DNA of 64,000 bases from CATQHS01 sp963422655 (GTDB taxonomy: Bacteria; Actinomycetota; Acidimicrobiia; Acidimicrobiales; Aldehydirespiratoraceae). Both the position numbers and the translations under genes were made by a program. The notes under the pieces are model-generated. The model did not search any database and had not been told where the DNA came from. It worked only from the letters and a program-made list of their open reading frames with translations. The stretch's first letter is position 1; each line of letters opens with the position of its first letter. The DNA is taken from positions 558,001-622,000 of the forward strand of contig OY730440.1 of NCBI GenBank assembly GCA_963422655.1, written 5' to 3'. Below are positions 48,504-56,583 of this stretch, in pieces.

Positions 48504-49034
48504 CTAGGGGATGTCGTTGCCCAAGGCAAGGATGAGGGCCGGGGTCCAGAAGGTGTAGATGGCCGTCGCGGCCAAGATAAGACCGAGGGCCTTGGCTTGG
48601 AGCTTGCCGTAGGTGGTCGCCGCCACCGATCCGAAGGCAACCAACCAGACGATCAGGATCGACTGGAACATCCAGCTTCCTGAGAAGAAGTCCCACCAGA
48701 ACAGAGGCAGGATGGCCACGGGGACAGCCAGGTTTCCTACCTGGCGCAGGTCCCAGCCGTTGATCTCGGACTTACCGAGGAGCGTGAAGAAGAGCCCGTA
48801 GAAAACGACCAGCCCGGCCAGAACCACCGAGTGGTCGTCACCGGTGGGGCGATCCCACATGATGTAGACCGCCTGAACAAGGTTCAGCAGGCCCACGACC
48901 ATTGTCGCTGAACCTATGCTGATCAACGGATTCGCAGATCCCTCCTTCTTGTCGGCGCCTACGCCGAGAAAATACAGGGCATTGAGCCATACGACGAGCC
49001 CGGTAGCTATGAAGACGATGGTAATAGGTGGCAT
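48504..49034 (-). CDS. amiS: AmiS/UreI-family amide or urea channel
   Basis: A 176-residue protein with six to seven transmembrane helices, matching the AmiS/UreI family: VVWLNALYFLGVG at the N-terminus, GLFFTLLGKSEINGWDLRQVG in the loop and PLFWWDFFSGSW near the middle. Family members are channels for urea or short-chain amides. Here it would import or export amides made by the neighbouring nitrile hydratase. GAAAGGCAAGCA precedes the ATG. Confidence 0.88.
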   Translation of the reverse strand: MPPITIVFIATGLVVWLNALYFLGVGADKKEGSANPLISIGSATMVVGLLNLVQAVYIMWDRPTGDDHSVVLAGLVVFYGLFFTLLGKSEINGWDLRQVGNLAVPVAILPLFWWDFFSGSWMFQSILIVWLVAFGSVAATTYGKLQAKALGLILAATAIYTFWTPALILALGNDIP

Positions 49035-49120
49035 TGCTTGCCTTTCAGTTTTTCATCCGCCGTGTCGGATGAGAAATATACATATCGGAACATAAACCCG
49101 GCAACGAGAAGCGTCAAGCA

Positions 49121-49516
49121 TCAAGCCGCCGTCACTGTCAACGCCGGCTCGGTCCGCAGGGTGTTCGTCACGTAGCACACCCGTTGCGCCGCCTCGAGCA
49201 GCTTCTCTCGTACGGCCGGATCGCAGCCGACGTCGACCCGGATGTCGAGCGCCGTGAACCGGGGACCATCGTAGGTGCCGGTCACGTCGACTTCGAGGTG
49301 GCCCAACTCGATCCCACGCACCCGAGCCGCGTGGGCGACGGCCAAGGTGAAGCACGACGACACCGACGCCAGCAGCAACTCGGTGGGTTGCGGTCCTTCG
49401 TTGGTGCCGCCCACGCTGACCGGTTCGTCCGCCCGAAGCGAGAACTCGCCCGCGGTGATGTCGCAGAGGTACGCGCCCCGCCAAGTGGACGAGACGGTGC
49501 GAGATCGGGCAGGCAC
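49121..49516 (-). CDS. OsmC/Ohr-family protein
   Basis: A 131-residue OsmC-fold protein with the first redox cysteine in LLLASVSSCFTLAV and the second in AAQRVCYVTNTLR. The family reduces organic hydroperoxides. GTG at 49516 follows GAAGGTCGAAC. It lies between the nitrile hydratase activator and the AmiS gene, so it may protect or mature the Cys-sulfinate centre of nitrile hydratase; that link is inference. Confidence 0.85.
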   Translation of the reverse strand: MPARSRTVSSTWRGAYLCDITAGEFSLRADEPVSVGGTNEGPQPTELLLASVSSCFTLAVAHAARVRGIELGHLEVDVTGTYDGPRFTALDIRVDVGCDPAVREKLLEAAQRVCYVTNTLRTEPALTVTAA

Positions 49517-49525
49517 GTTCGACCT

Positions 49526-49924
49526 TCAATGCCGGTGACGACCGCTGTGGCCGTGGTCATGACCGTCGTGGCCGTGGTCATGACCGTCGTGGCCGTGGTC
49601 ATGACCCGCCGGGCGAGCCGCGTAGGCGATGGCTCTCTCATGGATTTCGGGGTTGGTGAGGATCCGGCGGTTGGTCACGATCGACTCGAGCGCTTCCTGC
49701 CAGCGTTCGTAGTACCGGTACTGCACCCCCTCGGAGGCCGATTCCCAACTGTCGATGGTGGCGATGAGGTGGTCGCGGAACTGGTCCCAGGTGAAGTGGC
49801 CTTCTTCGACCAGAGCCATGGCCATGGCAAAAGATCGGCTCTGCCAGGGCGCGTCGAAAACCAACTCACCATTGAGCCGGGGCGGAGCGGCGGGACCGTC
49901 GACGTCGAGGCTGATCGCAGGCAT
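49526..49924 (-). CDS. nitrile hydratase activator (P14K-like) with His-rich metal tail
   Basis: A 132-residue protein related to the nitrile hydratase beta subunit (FDAPWQSRSFAMAMALVEEG, FTWDQFRDHLIATIDSWE, YYERWQEALESIVTNRRIL). Proteins of this type carry cobalt into the alpha subunit. The C-terminal tail repeats HDHGHDG three times, a clear metal-binding sequence, encoded by a 21-base tandem repeat. The ATG at 49924 is chosen; an in-frame ATG at 49948 overlaps the nthA stop. Confidence 0.87.
   Translation of the reverse strand: MPAISLDVDGPAAPPRLNGELVFDAPWQSRSFAMAMALVEEGHFTWDQFRDHLIATIDSWESASEGVQYRYYERWQEALESIVTNRRILTNPEIHERAIAYAARPAGHDHGHDGHDHGHDGHDHGHSGRHRH
49549..49604. repeat. 21-bp tandem repeat encoding the HDHGHDG tail
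   Basis: Consecutive copies of a 21-base unit encode the histidine-rich C-terminus of the nitrile hydratase activator. Copy number sets the number of metal-binding His residues. Confidence 0.8.
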
Positions 49925-49937
49925 CACCGGCCCGGCC

Positions 49938-50537
49938 TCAGGGAGCATGCACCTTGGCTACCCCCACCATGGCATCACGGGTGACGAGCTCGGCCAGTTG
50001 CTCCTCGGAGAGTTCCGAGGTGCCGGGCGGGCGCTGGGGCAGGATCAGATAGCGGTTCTCGGCGCTGGAGTCCCAGACCCGCACCACCACGCCGTCGTCG
50101 AGGTCCAAGCCCATCTCCCCCAGCAGGGTGCGGGGCTCGCGAACCATGCGGCTGCGGTAGGCCGGATCCTTGTACCACTCGGGCGGGAGCCCCAGCACCG
50201 GCCAGGGATAACACGAGCACAAAGTGCACACGACCACGTTGTGGACCTCGTCGGTATTCTCCACCACCACCATGTGCTCGCCCTGAGGGCCGGAGAACCC
50301 GAGTTCACCTATGGCGCCGGTCCCGTCGTCGAGCAAGCGGCGCCGGTAGTCCTCGTCGACCCAGGCCTTGGCCACCACCCGGGCGCCGTTCATGGGCCCT
50401 ACGTCGTTGACGTAACGGTTGACGAACCCGTCGAGCACCTCGGACTTCACCAGCCCCCGTTCGACCAGCAACGACTCCAAGGCCTCGGTGCGAACGGCGG
50501 CAGACGGGCGATCCGAAGCCTGCGAATGCTCTGACAT
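49938..50537 (-). CDS. nthA: nitrile hydratase alpha subunit, cobalt type
   Basis: A 199-residue alpha subunit that hydrates nitriles to amides. The metal-binding claw is CTLCSC at residues 104-109, and Thr in the second position marks the cobalt type. PWPVLGLPPEWYKDPAYRSR follows and is typical. The alpha start abuts the beta stop with no gap. The gene order beta, alpha, activator is that of cobalt-type nitrile hydratases. Confidence 0.96.
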   Translation of the reverse strand: MSEHSQASDRPSAAVRTEALESLLVERGLVKSEVLDGFVNRYVNDVGPMNGARVVAKAWVDEDYRRRLLDDGTGAIGELGFSGPQGEHMVVVENTDEVHNVVVCTLCSCYPWPVLGLPPEWYKDPAYRSRMVREPRTLLGEMGLDLDDGVVVRVWDSSAENRYLILPQRPPGTSELSEEQLAELVTRDAMVGVAKVHAP

Positions 50538-51197
50538 CTAAAGTGCCTCCAGGTAGCTCTCGAAAAGATCGATGCGCAGGGTGGCCGGCTCGGCCCCCTC
50601 GCCCCACAGCTCGGTTGACTCGAACTCGACGGTGTACACGGGTTGCGGGTTCTCACCTCGGAAATGAGCGTTGGTGTCGGGGAGCAGCGCCGACGGACGC
50701 AGGGCCTGTACGACCCCGGTGCGGCCCCGGACGTAGCCCGTAAGGCGGGTGTGGCCGCTGGTTCTGAGGTCTCGGGCTCGAACCCGATCCCCCACTGCGA
50801 AGGCGGGCGGGTCGTACACCGGTCGCAGGGAGCCGGGGCCGCCCCGCTCGTAGACAGGCTTGCTTGCCTCCACGCTGGTCGGCTCGCTGACCGACTCCCC
50901 GACCAGGTTGCGGGCCCGGGCCTCGACCGCCCCGGCCGGGAGCACCCCGCTGTCGACCAGCAGGAGTTCGGCACAGGCCAGCCAGCGACCGTAATAGCCG
51001 TCGGTCAGGTACTCGTGGGGATGAAGGCGTTCGAGGCCGTGCCGGAATGCGTCGAGGTTGGTCCCCGACAGGCCCATGGACATGGCGCCCATGGCGAAGG
51101 CACGGCCGTGCCACGCCTCCCGGAACACGGGCTCGTCGGGGTCGATGGTCACGGTGCCGAAGCCCTGCATGCCCCCCATGTCGTGTATGCCGTCCAA
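50538..51197 (-). CDS. nthB: nitrile hydratase beta subunit
   Basis: A 219-residue beta subunit starting DGIHDMGGMQGFG, with EAWHGRAFAMGAMS, YLTDGYYGRWL and the C-terminal SH3-like domain (FAVGDRVRARDLRTSGHTRL, GYVRGRTGVV). TTG at 51197 is the start, with GGAGG upstream. It is the first gene of the nitrile operon, which reads nthB, nthA, activator, osmC, amiS, flavoprotein, small protein, nitrogen-starvation protein. Confidence 0.95.
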   Translation of the reverse strand: MDGIHDMGGMQGFGTVTIDPDEPVFREAWHGRAFAMGAMSMGLSGTNLDAFRHGLERLHPHEYLTDGYYGRWLACAELLLVDSGVLPAGAVEARARNLVGESVSEPTSVEASKPVYERGGPGSLRPVYDPPAFAVGDRVRARDLRTSGHTRLTGYVRGRTGVVQALRPSALLPDTNAHFRGENPQPVYTVEFESTELWGEGAEPATLRIDLFESYLEAL

Positions 51198-51221
51198 GGG
51201 ATCCTCCGTTCGACAGGAAAA

Positions 51222-51278
51222 CCTGATCAGGAATCATAGATCGGGACAGATTGTGGAACCGATCGCCTGATCTGTCAA
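51222..51278 (-). promoter_or_regulatory. nthB promoter and candidate operators
   Basis: A perfect minus-strand TTGACA (51273-51278) lies 17 bases from CACAAT (51250-51255). A palindrome CCTGATCAGG (51222-51231) lies in the leader, and its half CCTGATC recurs at 51266-51272 in the promoter spacer, 44 bases away, four helical turns. The divergent XRE-cupin gene is the likely regulator. Confidence 0.6.
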
Positions 51279-51353
51279 CTATATGAAAAGAGTGTACACG
51301 AAAGGCGTATTCCGACAAGATCCCGGCACCTACAATGTGGCCCGGAGGTGACG

Positions 51354-51992
51354 ATGGACCCTGAGGCAACCACGGCGAGCACGGGACGGACGGACGGCCC
51401 GAACGGGCGGCGGGGATCCGGCGATGAGCTGACCGCGGTGGTGAGCTCGATCGGGCCCAAGATCCGTCGGCTCCGCAACCTGCGCAGCCTTTCGCTTCAA
51501 CAGCTCGCCGATCGGTCCGACGTTTCCACTGCCGCCATCCACAAGGTGGAACAGGGCACCATGGTGCCCACCATCACCACGCTGCTGAAGCTGGCCGCGG
51601 CGCTGGAGAGGCCGGTGTCGTACTTCGTGAACGAGGAGCAGTCGACACCGTCGTATGTGGTGTTCACCCCCGCCGACGATCGTCGGTCGATCTACACTTC
51701 GCACCAGGGCATAGAGCTGGAGGGGATCTCGGGCCCCTACGGGCAGTACTTCGTGGCCACCGCCGTGGCCGAGGTGGAACCGGGCGCCTCCAGCGGGGAC
51801 TCTCCCCTCCGCCACGCTGGTGAGGAGCTGATATTCATGCTGTCGGGATCGTTGGAGGTCGACGTCGCAGACCTGACTTTCCGACTGCGGCCCGGTGACG
51901 CCGTCCATTTTCGCACCGATCACGAGCATCGCTGGCGCAATCCGACCAAACGGCCGGCCCGGGCGGTGTGGACGGCGCTGAGACCGACCTGA
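51354..51992 (+). CDS. XRE-family regulator with C-terminal cupin
   Basis: A 212-residue transcription factor: N-terminal helix-turn-helix (IRRLRNLRSLSLQQLADRSD, STAAIHKVEQGTMVPTITTL) and C-terminal cupin domain (HAGEELIFMLSGSLEVDV, LRPGDAVHFRTDHEHRWRN). GGAGGTGACG precedes the ATG at 51354. Such proteins sense small molecules and often control an adjacent, divergent operon, here the nitrile hydratase genes. A TACAAT -10 box lies at 51331. Confidence 0.88.
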   Translation: MDPEATTASTGRTDGPNGRRGSGDELTAVVSSIGPKIRRLRNLRSLSLQQLADRSDVSTAAIHKVEQGTMVPTITTLLKLAAALERPVSYFVNEEQSTPSYVVFTPADDRRSIYTSHQGIELEGISGPYGQYFVATAVAEVEPGASSGDSPLRHAGEELIFMLSGSLEVDVADLTFRLRPGDAVHFRTDHEHRWRNPTKRPARAVWTALRPT

Positions 51993-52016
51993 CCACGCCT
52001 TGACCACCTCCACCGC

Positions 52017-53507
52017 TCATACTGCCGCGGCGGTGGCCCGACCCACCAGCTCCTCTTCGGCTCGGTCGAACCGGGCCCGGGCCGCGTCGGCCGTGGCTCG
52101 AAGCCGTTCGGCATGGGCCGAGAAATCAGCAGCCATGGCCTCCACCTCGGCCGGTGCCGCCCCTCCCGTGGCCCGGCGGGTGGCGACGATCCGGCAGGGG
52201 TCGAGGGCCTCGGCCAGCTCGGTCGGGTCGAGGCCGAGGGGCCGGCCCCACACTGCTTCAGCCGCTTCGTCCAGAAAGGCCGAGTTGATCTCCAGACCGC
52301 TGCGACCCTGCCGGCTGGCCTCCCGGACGGCGTGCCCCACTATGTGATAGGCGGTGCGGTAGTCGATGCCGGCTGCTGTCATCACGTACTCGGCCAAGTC
52401 GGTGGCCTGGCTGAACCCGCGCTCCAGCCCCGACCACATCCGCTCTCCGTTTACCTGCATGGTCTTCACCACCCCTGTGGTCAGGGCGCTGACCCTGATG
52501 GTGAAGTCCAATGCCCTCGGGATCTCGCCGTAGGCGAAGATCAGGTTGTCGCTGCGAGCCGACGGACTCTTGACCACGGCCAAGAACCCGCTCATGCGCC
52601 CGATCAGCACTCCGCTCGCTCCCCGGATGATCGACAGGGAGTACGGGTTGCGCTTCTGGGGCATGAGCACCGACGCCCGGGTAAAGGGCCCGGCCAGATC
52701 CACGTAGTCGAACTCCTGGCTCGACCAGATCTCCAGGTCCTCGGCCAGCTTGGCCTGGTTGGCGATCATGCTCGCCGACGTGGCCAGCAAGTCGATGAAC
52801 ACGTCGGTTTGCCACATGGCGTCGCGGGTGTGCACTATCACGTCGTCGAACCCGAGCAGGCCGGCGATGTGGAGGCGGTCGCCGAGCAGCCGGCTGCCGT
52901 TCACGCACCCGGCCCCGCCGGGGCTGGAGTTGACCTGATCCAAGGCGGCCACCAGCCGATCGCCGTCCCGTAGGGCGGGCGGCACGAAGGCCAGCAGGTA
53001 ATGGCCGAAAGTGGAGGGCTGGGACTGCTGGAGGTAGGTCTGGTCGCCCATGAACGTCTCGGCGTGGGTGCCAGCAACCTCGGCCGCGGTGCAAGCGAAG
53101 TCGGCCCCGGCTGCGATCAGGGCGGCCGTCTGGGACCGCAGCAGCAGGCGCAGGGCCACCCGAGCCGCTTCCCGGCGGGGGCGGCCGGCGTGGAGCCATC
53201 CGGCCGAGTCGCCGATGCGTTCGACGAAATGCCGCTCGCGGGAGTTGTAGACCTCGCCGAAGTCGGCGTCGTAGGGGAAGTCGGCAGGATCGGTGCGGTA
53301 GGCGTCGAGCAGTACCGCGAGCAGCTCGGCGGAGGCCGGCTCAGGGATGAGTCCACGGGCCCGCAGGTCCATCACGTGACCGAGATCGGCCAGGTTCAGC
53401 CCGTGATGCAACAGCGGAGCGTCGGCGATCTCCCACGCGAACCCGGCGTCGATCAACTCCGGAGCCGGCGCCTCCGATGACGGTCCCACGATACGCGATC
53501 TGGCCAT
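52017..53507 (-). CDS. argininosuccinate-lyase-like enzyme (fumarase/aspartase superfamily)
   Basis: A 496-residue member of the fumarase/aspartase superfamily with the signature region LMPQKRNPYSLSIIRG and conserved HAETFMGDQTYLQQSQPSTF. It is most like argininosuccinate lyases but sits in an operon with a phosphosulfolactate synthase and a second lyase of this superfamily, not with arginine genes. It starts 5 bases after the preceding stop. Reactions in this family are anti eliminations or additions giving fumarate-like products. A sulfoacrylate-type substrate is an inference from the operon. Confidence 0.75.
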   Translation of the reverse strand: MARSRIVGPSSEAPAPELIDAGFAWEIADAPLLHHGLNLADLGHVMDLRARGLIPEPASAELLAVLLDAYRTDPADFPYDADFGEVYNSRERHFVERIGDSAGWLHAGRPRREAARVALRLLLRSQTAALIAAGADFACTAAEVAGTHAETFMGDQTYLQQSQPSTFGHYLLAFVPPALRDGDRLVAALDQVNSSPGGAGCVNGSRLLGDRLHIAGLLGFDDVIVHTRDAMWQTDVFIDLLATSASMIANQAKLAEDLEIWSSQEFDYVDLAGPFTRASVLMPQKRNPYSLSIIRGASGVLIGRMSGFLAVVKSPSARSDNLIFAYGEIPRALDFTIRVSALTTGVVKTMQVNGERMWSGLERGFSQATDLAEYVMTAAGIDYRTAYHIVGHAVREASRQGRSGLEINSAFLDEAAEAVWGRPLGLDPTELAEALDPCRIVATRRATGGAAPAEVEAMAADFSAHAERLRATADAARARFDRAEEELVGRATAAAV

Positions 53508-53511
53508 CCGG

Positions 53512-54861
53512 CTAGGTCCAGGTGCTCGTCTCGTGGGCTCGCCGTTCGGTGGCTGCCGCCACCACGGCGTCGACCATGGCTCCGGCCGAGCCCATGCCCG
53601 GTCGGTCGAGTCCTTCCAGCTCGGCGGGAAGAGCGATACCGGCGAGAACCTCGGGCAGTGGTCGATCGGTGCGGCCGGCTTGCCGATAGGCCCGCTGGAG
53701 CTCGTCGGTGGCCCGGTGCTTGCCCAGCCGAGCCGAGAGTCGCCGCAGCAGTTCCTGAGATCCGTAGTTGCCCGCCCGTTGCAAGTTGGCCACCATCACC
53801 TCGGCATTCACCTCGATCCCCTCGAAAATGGCCCGAGCCAGGCCGAGTTGGGCCAGCAGGTAATGGCACAATTCCGGCACCAGGACCCACTCGGTCTTCC
53901 AGGTTCGACCGTCCCGCTCGTGGTCGCCGATCATGGTCTCGGTCAGCACCCCGGCCGCCGACCGCACCAGCCGGGCCAGCGTGACCACCTGTTCGCTCCT
54001 CTCGGGATTGCGCTTGTGGGGCATGGTGATGCTGCCGACCGTCGCCACCGACGCCGCCTCGGCCACCTCGCCGATCTCGCCCCGTTCCAGGTTGTAGACT
54101 TCGTTGGCCATCCGGCCCAGGGTGCCGGCCACCAGAGCGGCGCCGGTGGCCAGTTCGGCGACCCGATCCCGGGCCGTGAGCCATGAGATGGCCGGTTCGC
54201 CCAACCCCAGGCGTCGGCAGAAGCGTCGACGCAGTTCGACGCCGGTTTCCCCGTAGAAGCCCAGGACTCCCACCGCTCCGGCCAACTGGCCCACAACCAG
54301 GCGAGGCCGGCTCTGGTGCCAGCGGTGGAGGTGGCGGGCGATCTCATCGGCCCAGGACGCCACTTTGAACCCGAACGACATCGGGGCGCCGGGCTGGCCG
54401 TGGGTCCGGCCCAGCATGGGAGTATCACGGTGGCGTCGGGCCAGTTCGAGCAGGTTGCCCTCGATGGCCCACAGGTCACGCCACACGAACGACCCCACTG
54501 CCCGCATCTCCAACGCTGCCGAGGTATCAGAGACGTCCTGCACGGTGGCACCGTAATAGACGTGCTCGCGGGCCGGCTCGGGCAGGCCGGTCTGGAGCTG
54601 GCGTATCAGCCCCAGGGTCGAGTGGGACGTGCGCCGGGTCTCGGCGGCCACGGCATCGAGGTCCAGGTCAGCCGGGTCGAGCTCGGCGATAGCGGCCGCC
54701 GATGCCTCCGGGATGATCCCGAGCTCGGCCTGAGCCCCGGCCAAGGCTTGGAGAATGGTCACCCACCGGGCCAGTCGGGCCTGCTCGCCGAACAGGGCCC
54801 GAGACTCCGGGGTCGACCACCCGTGCTGGTAGACGGCCGAGTCGATCAGGTGCGCGTCCAC
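53512..54861 (-). CDS. adenylosuccinate-lyase/CMLE-like enzyme (fumarase/aspartase superfamily)
   Basis: A 449-residue superfamily member with EHVYYGATVQDVSDTSAALE, the loop signature GSITMPHKRNPERSEQVV and LGRTHGQPGAPMSFGFKVA. This is closest to adenylosuccinate lyase and 3-carboxymuconate cycloisomerase. GTG at 54861 is chosen, overlapping the preceding gene by 16 bases; the open frame beyond is not protein-like. It is followed by a second lyase of the same superfamily. The pair with a PSL synthase recalls the bacterial coenzyme M gene set. Confidence 0.75.
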   Translation of the reverse strand: MDAHLIDSAVYQHGWSTPESRALFGEQARLARWVTILQALAGAQAELGIIPEASAAAIAELDPADLDLDAVAAETRRTSHSTLGLIRQLQTGLPEPAREHVYYGATVQDVSDTSAALEMRAVGSFVWRDLWAIEGNLLELARRHRDTPMLGRTHGQPGAPMSFGFKVASWADEIARHLHRWHQSRPRLVVGQLAGAVGVLGFYGETGVELRRRFCRRLGLGEPAISWLTARDRVAELATGAALVAGTLGRMANEVYNLERGEIGEVAEAASVATVGSITMPHKRNPERSEQVVTLARLVRSAAGVLTETMIGDHERDGRTWKTEWVLVPELCHYLLAQLGLARAIFEGIEVNAEVMVANLQRAGNYGSQELLRRLSARLGKHRATDELQRAYRQAGRTDRPLPEVLAGIALPAELEGLDRPGMGSAGAMVDAVVAAATERRAHETSTWT

Positions 54862-55778
54862 GAATACTCCCCCGAGCCGGTGAGCAGATCGAGAGCCTGA
54901 CGAACCTCGCCGAGCGTGGCGCCCCAGGGCACCCATACCGTGCCGTCCCGACGTTCGACCCCCTCCTCCAGCATGCAACACCGGCTCAGCACCGGACGGC
55001 CCGAGCTTTCGGCGCCATCGCAACCGATTAAACGTCGGGGGCACCAGTCGATGGCCTCAGCCGGCGCCGCGCCGTAGAACCAACGATGGATCTGCTGGGA
55101 CCGCTCGCACCCGAGCAGGGTCCAAGTCGTCGGCTCGGGCCGCTCGTCCAGATACGACACGGCCATGCCGTCGATCTCGTCACCCCCACCCCGGCAGGGC
55201 ACCAGCACCTCAGCGGAAGGGACCAGACCGGCCTCGGCCAGCAGATCCCGGCTGTCGATGACGTGATCGGTCACGACGATAGGCGGCAAGTCCTCGGTGC
55301 TGTCCAGAACCCGCTGTACCTGATCGGCCAGTCTGGACGGCACGGGCGGGATCACGTCGACCACGGTGACCGGGAACGGCTCGGCATTGAGGATGAAGCT
55401 GACGTGGCGGTAGCGGCCTTCCACCACCACCGCCCGCCGGGCCGGGTGGCACTGGGCCAAAGCAGCCAGATGGGAGGCGATCCCGGGATCGACCCACTCG
55501 TCTCGCACGTAGACACACTCCTCGGCCGGGGCCAGAACCCGGGCCGACCGGGCCGGTGAGAACAGGTTGGTGCTCTGGTCCCGGGCCAGCTCGACCAGCG
55601 CGCACCGCTCGGATTGATCCCGGAGGCGAGCGACCACGAACCGGGTCCTCGTGTAAGCCTCCCGCCCGGTGAAATGAGCTACCAGGTCATCGGCATCCAA
55701 GCTGTCCACCCCGGCCACCGAGACCTGCCGGTACCTCGACGGCATGACATTGGCCGAGTCCGGGTCCAAGTCGAACAT
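54846..55778 (-). CDS. Cys-rich protein of unknown function in PSL synthase operon
   Basis: A 310-residue protein from ATG 55778; a TTG at 55796 overlapping the synthase stop is possible. Recognisable stretches are GREAYTRTRFVVARLRDQS, AVVVEGRYRHVSFILNAEPF, VPPVPSRLADQVQRVL-like IPPVPSRLADQ, and a C-terminal region with several cysteines (LVPCRGGG, LLGCERS, WCPRRLIGCDG, LSRCCMLEEG). These could bind zinc or an Fe-S cluster. No family with known activity was recognised. Tight overlap on both sides makes it part of the same pathway. Confidence 0.65.
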   Translation of the reverse strand: MFDLDPDSANVMPSRYRQVSVAGVDSLDADDLVAHFTGREAYTRTRFVVARLRDQSERCALVELARDQSTNLFSPARSARVLAPAEECVYVRDEWVDPGIASHLAALAQCHPARRAVVVEGRYRHVSFILNAEPFPVTVVDVIPPVPSRLADQVQRVLDSTEDLPPIVVTDHVIDSRDLLAEAGLVPSAEVLVPCRGGGDEIDGMAVSYLDERPEPTTWTLLGCERSQQIHRWFYGAAPAEAIDWCPRRLIGCDGAESSGRPVLSRCCMLEEGVERRDGTVWVPWGATLGEVRQALDLLTGSGEYSWTRT

Positions 55779-55792
55779 GGCCTCGTCGAGAG

Positions 55793-56569
55793 TCAACCGG
55801 GCCCGACGAGCGCCATGGTGTCGGCCCGCAGACCCAGCCGGAGCGCCTCGGTGGCCAGCACCTCGTCGAGGGCGATGTTGGCCAGGTTCACGTCGGGACC
55901 CACATGGTTGACCAGCCAAGCCTGTTGGGATCTTCTCGGGGCCTCGTAGATCACCGGTGCCTCGCCGCCCAGCATCTCCAGGGTGTCCACCAGATCGATC
56001 CGCACCGAGCCGTCGGCGTCATAGAGCCCCACCGTGCCGCTCTCGCGGCCCTCGGCCACCAGCCACGACGCACCGCTGTCGATGTCTCGGCGAGCCTCAT
56101 CGATCCACTGGTCGGGCGGAGCCGGGTCGTGGGGGTCCTTGCTCCCCACCTCGGCGAACACTTCGAATCCTCGGGCCCTGGCCCTGCCGATGAGATCCTG
56201 CTTGGCGGGGATGGACAGACCGCTGGCTCCCCGTGACACCTCGACGCAACCGAACTCCAGGCTCTCGGCCCAGTCGAAGCAGGCATCGGCTCGATCCTGG
56301 AGCCAGGCCGCCTCCAGCAGCGTTCCGCCCGGGCAGGCCTTCACGTCATGGCGACGAAGGACCTCGAGCTTGGAGGCGATGGCACCGTCGAGGTAGGCGG
56401 TGCCGAACCCGAACTTCCATATGTCGACGATGGCCCCGAACGCGCCCAGCAGGGCCTCGATCTCAGCCGTCGGCGTGCCCTTGTCGAGCACGTGGGTGAT
56501 CCCGGCTCGGCGCGGCTTGGCCGTCCGGGCCGCCAGTTCCAGGAAGCGGGGAGGCTCGAAGGTGGGCAT
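55793..56569 (-). CDS. phosphosulfolactate synthase (ComA family)
   Basis: A 258-residue TIM-barrel protein matching the ComA/PSL synthase family: GITHVLDKGTPTAEIEALLG, VDIWKFGFGTAYLDGAI, CPGGTLLEAAW, FEVFAEVGSKDP and IYEAPRRSQQAWLV. The enzyme adds sulfite to phosphoenolpyruvate to give phosphosulfolactate, the first step of the methanogen and bacterial coenzyme M routes and of sulfolactate synthesis in Bacillus. ATG at 56569 is preferred; 56596 is an alternative that overlaps the DUF2877 stop. Confidence 0.88.
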   Translation of the reverse strand: MPTFEPPRFLELAARTAKPRRAGITHVLDKGTPTAEIEALLGAFGAIVDIWKFGFGTAYLDGAIASKLEVLRRHDVKACPGGTLLEAAWLQDRADACFDWAESLEFGCVEVSRGASGLSIPAKQDLIGRARARGFEVFAEVGSKDPHDPAPPDQWIDEARRDIDSGASWLVAEGRESGTVGLYDADGSVRIDLVDTLEMLGGEAPVIYEAPRRSQQAWLVNHVGPDVNLANIALDEVLATEALRLGLRADTMALVGPG

Positions 56570-56583
56570 GGGAGCTGATCTAC

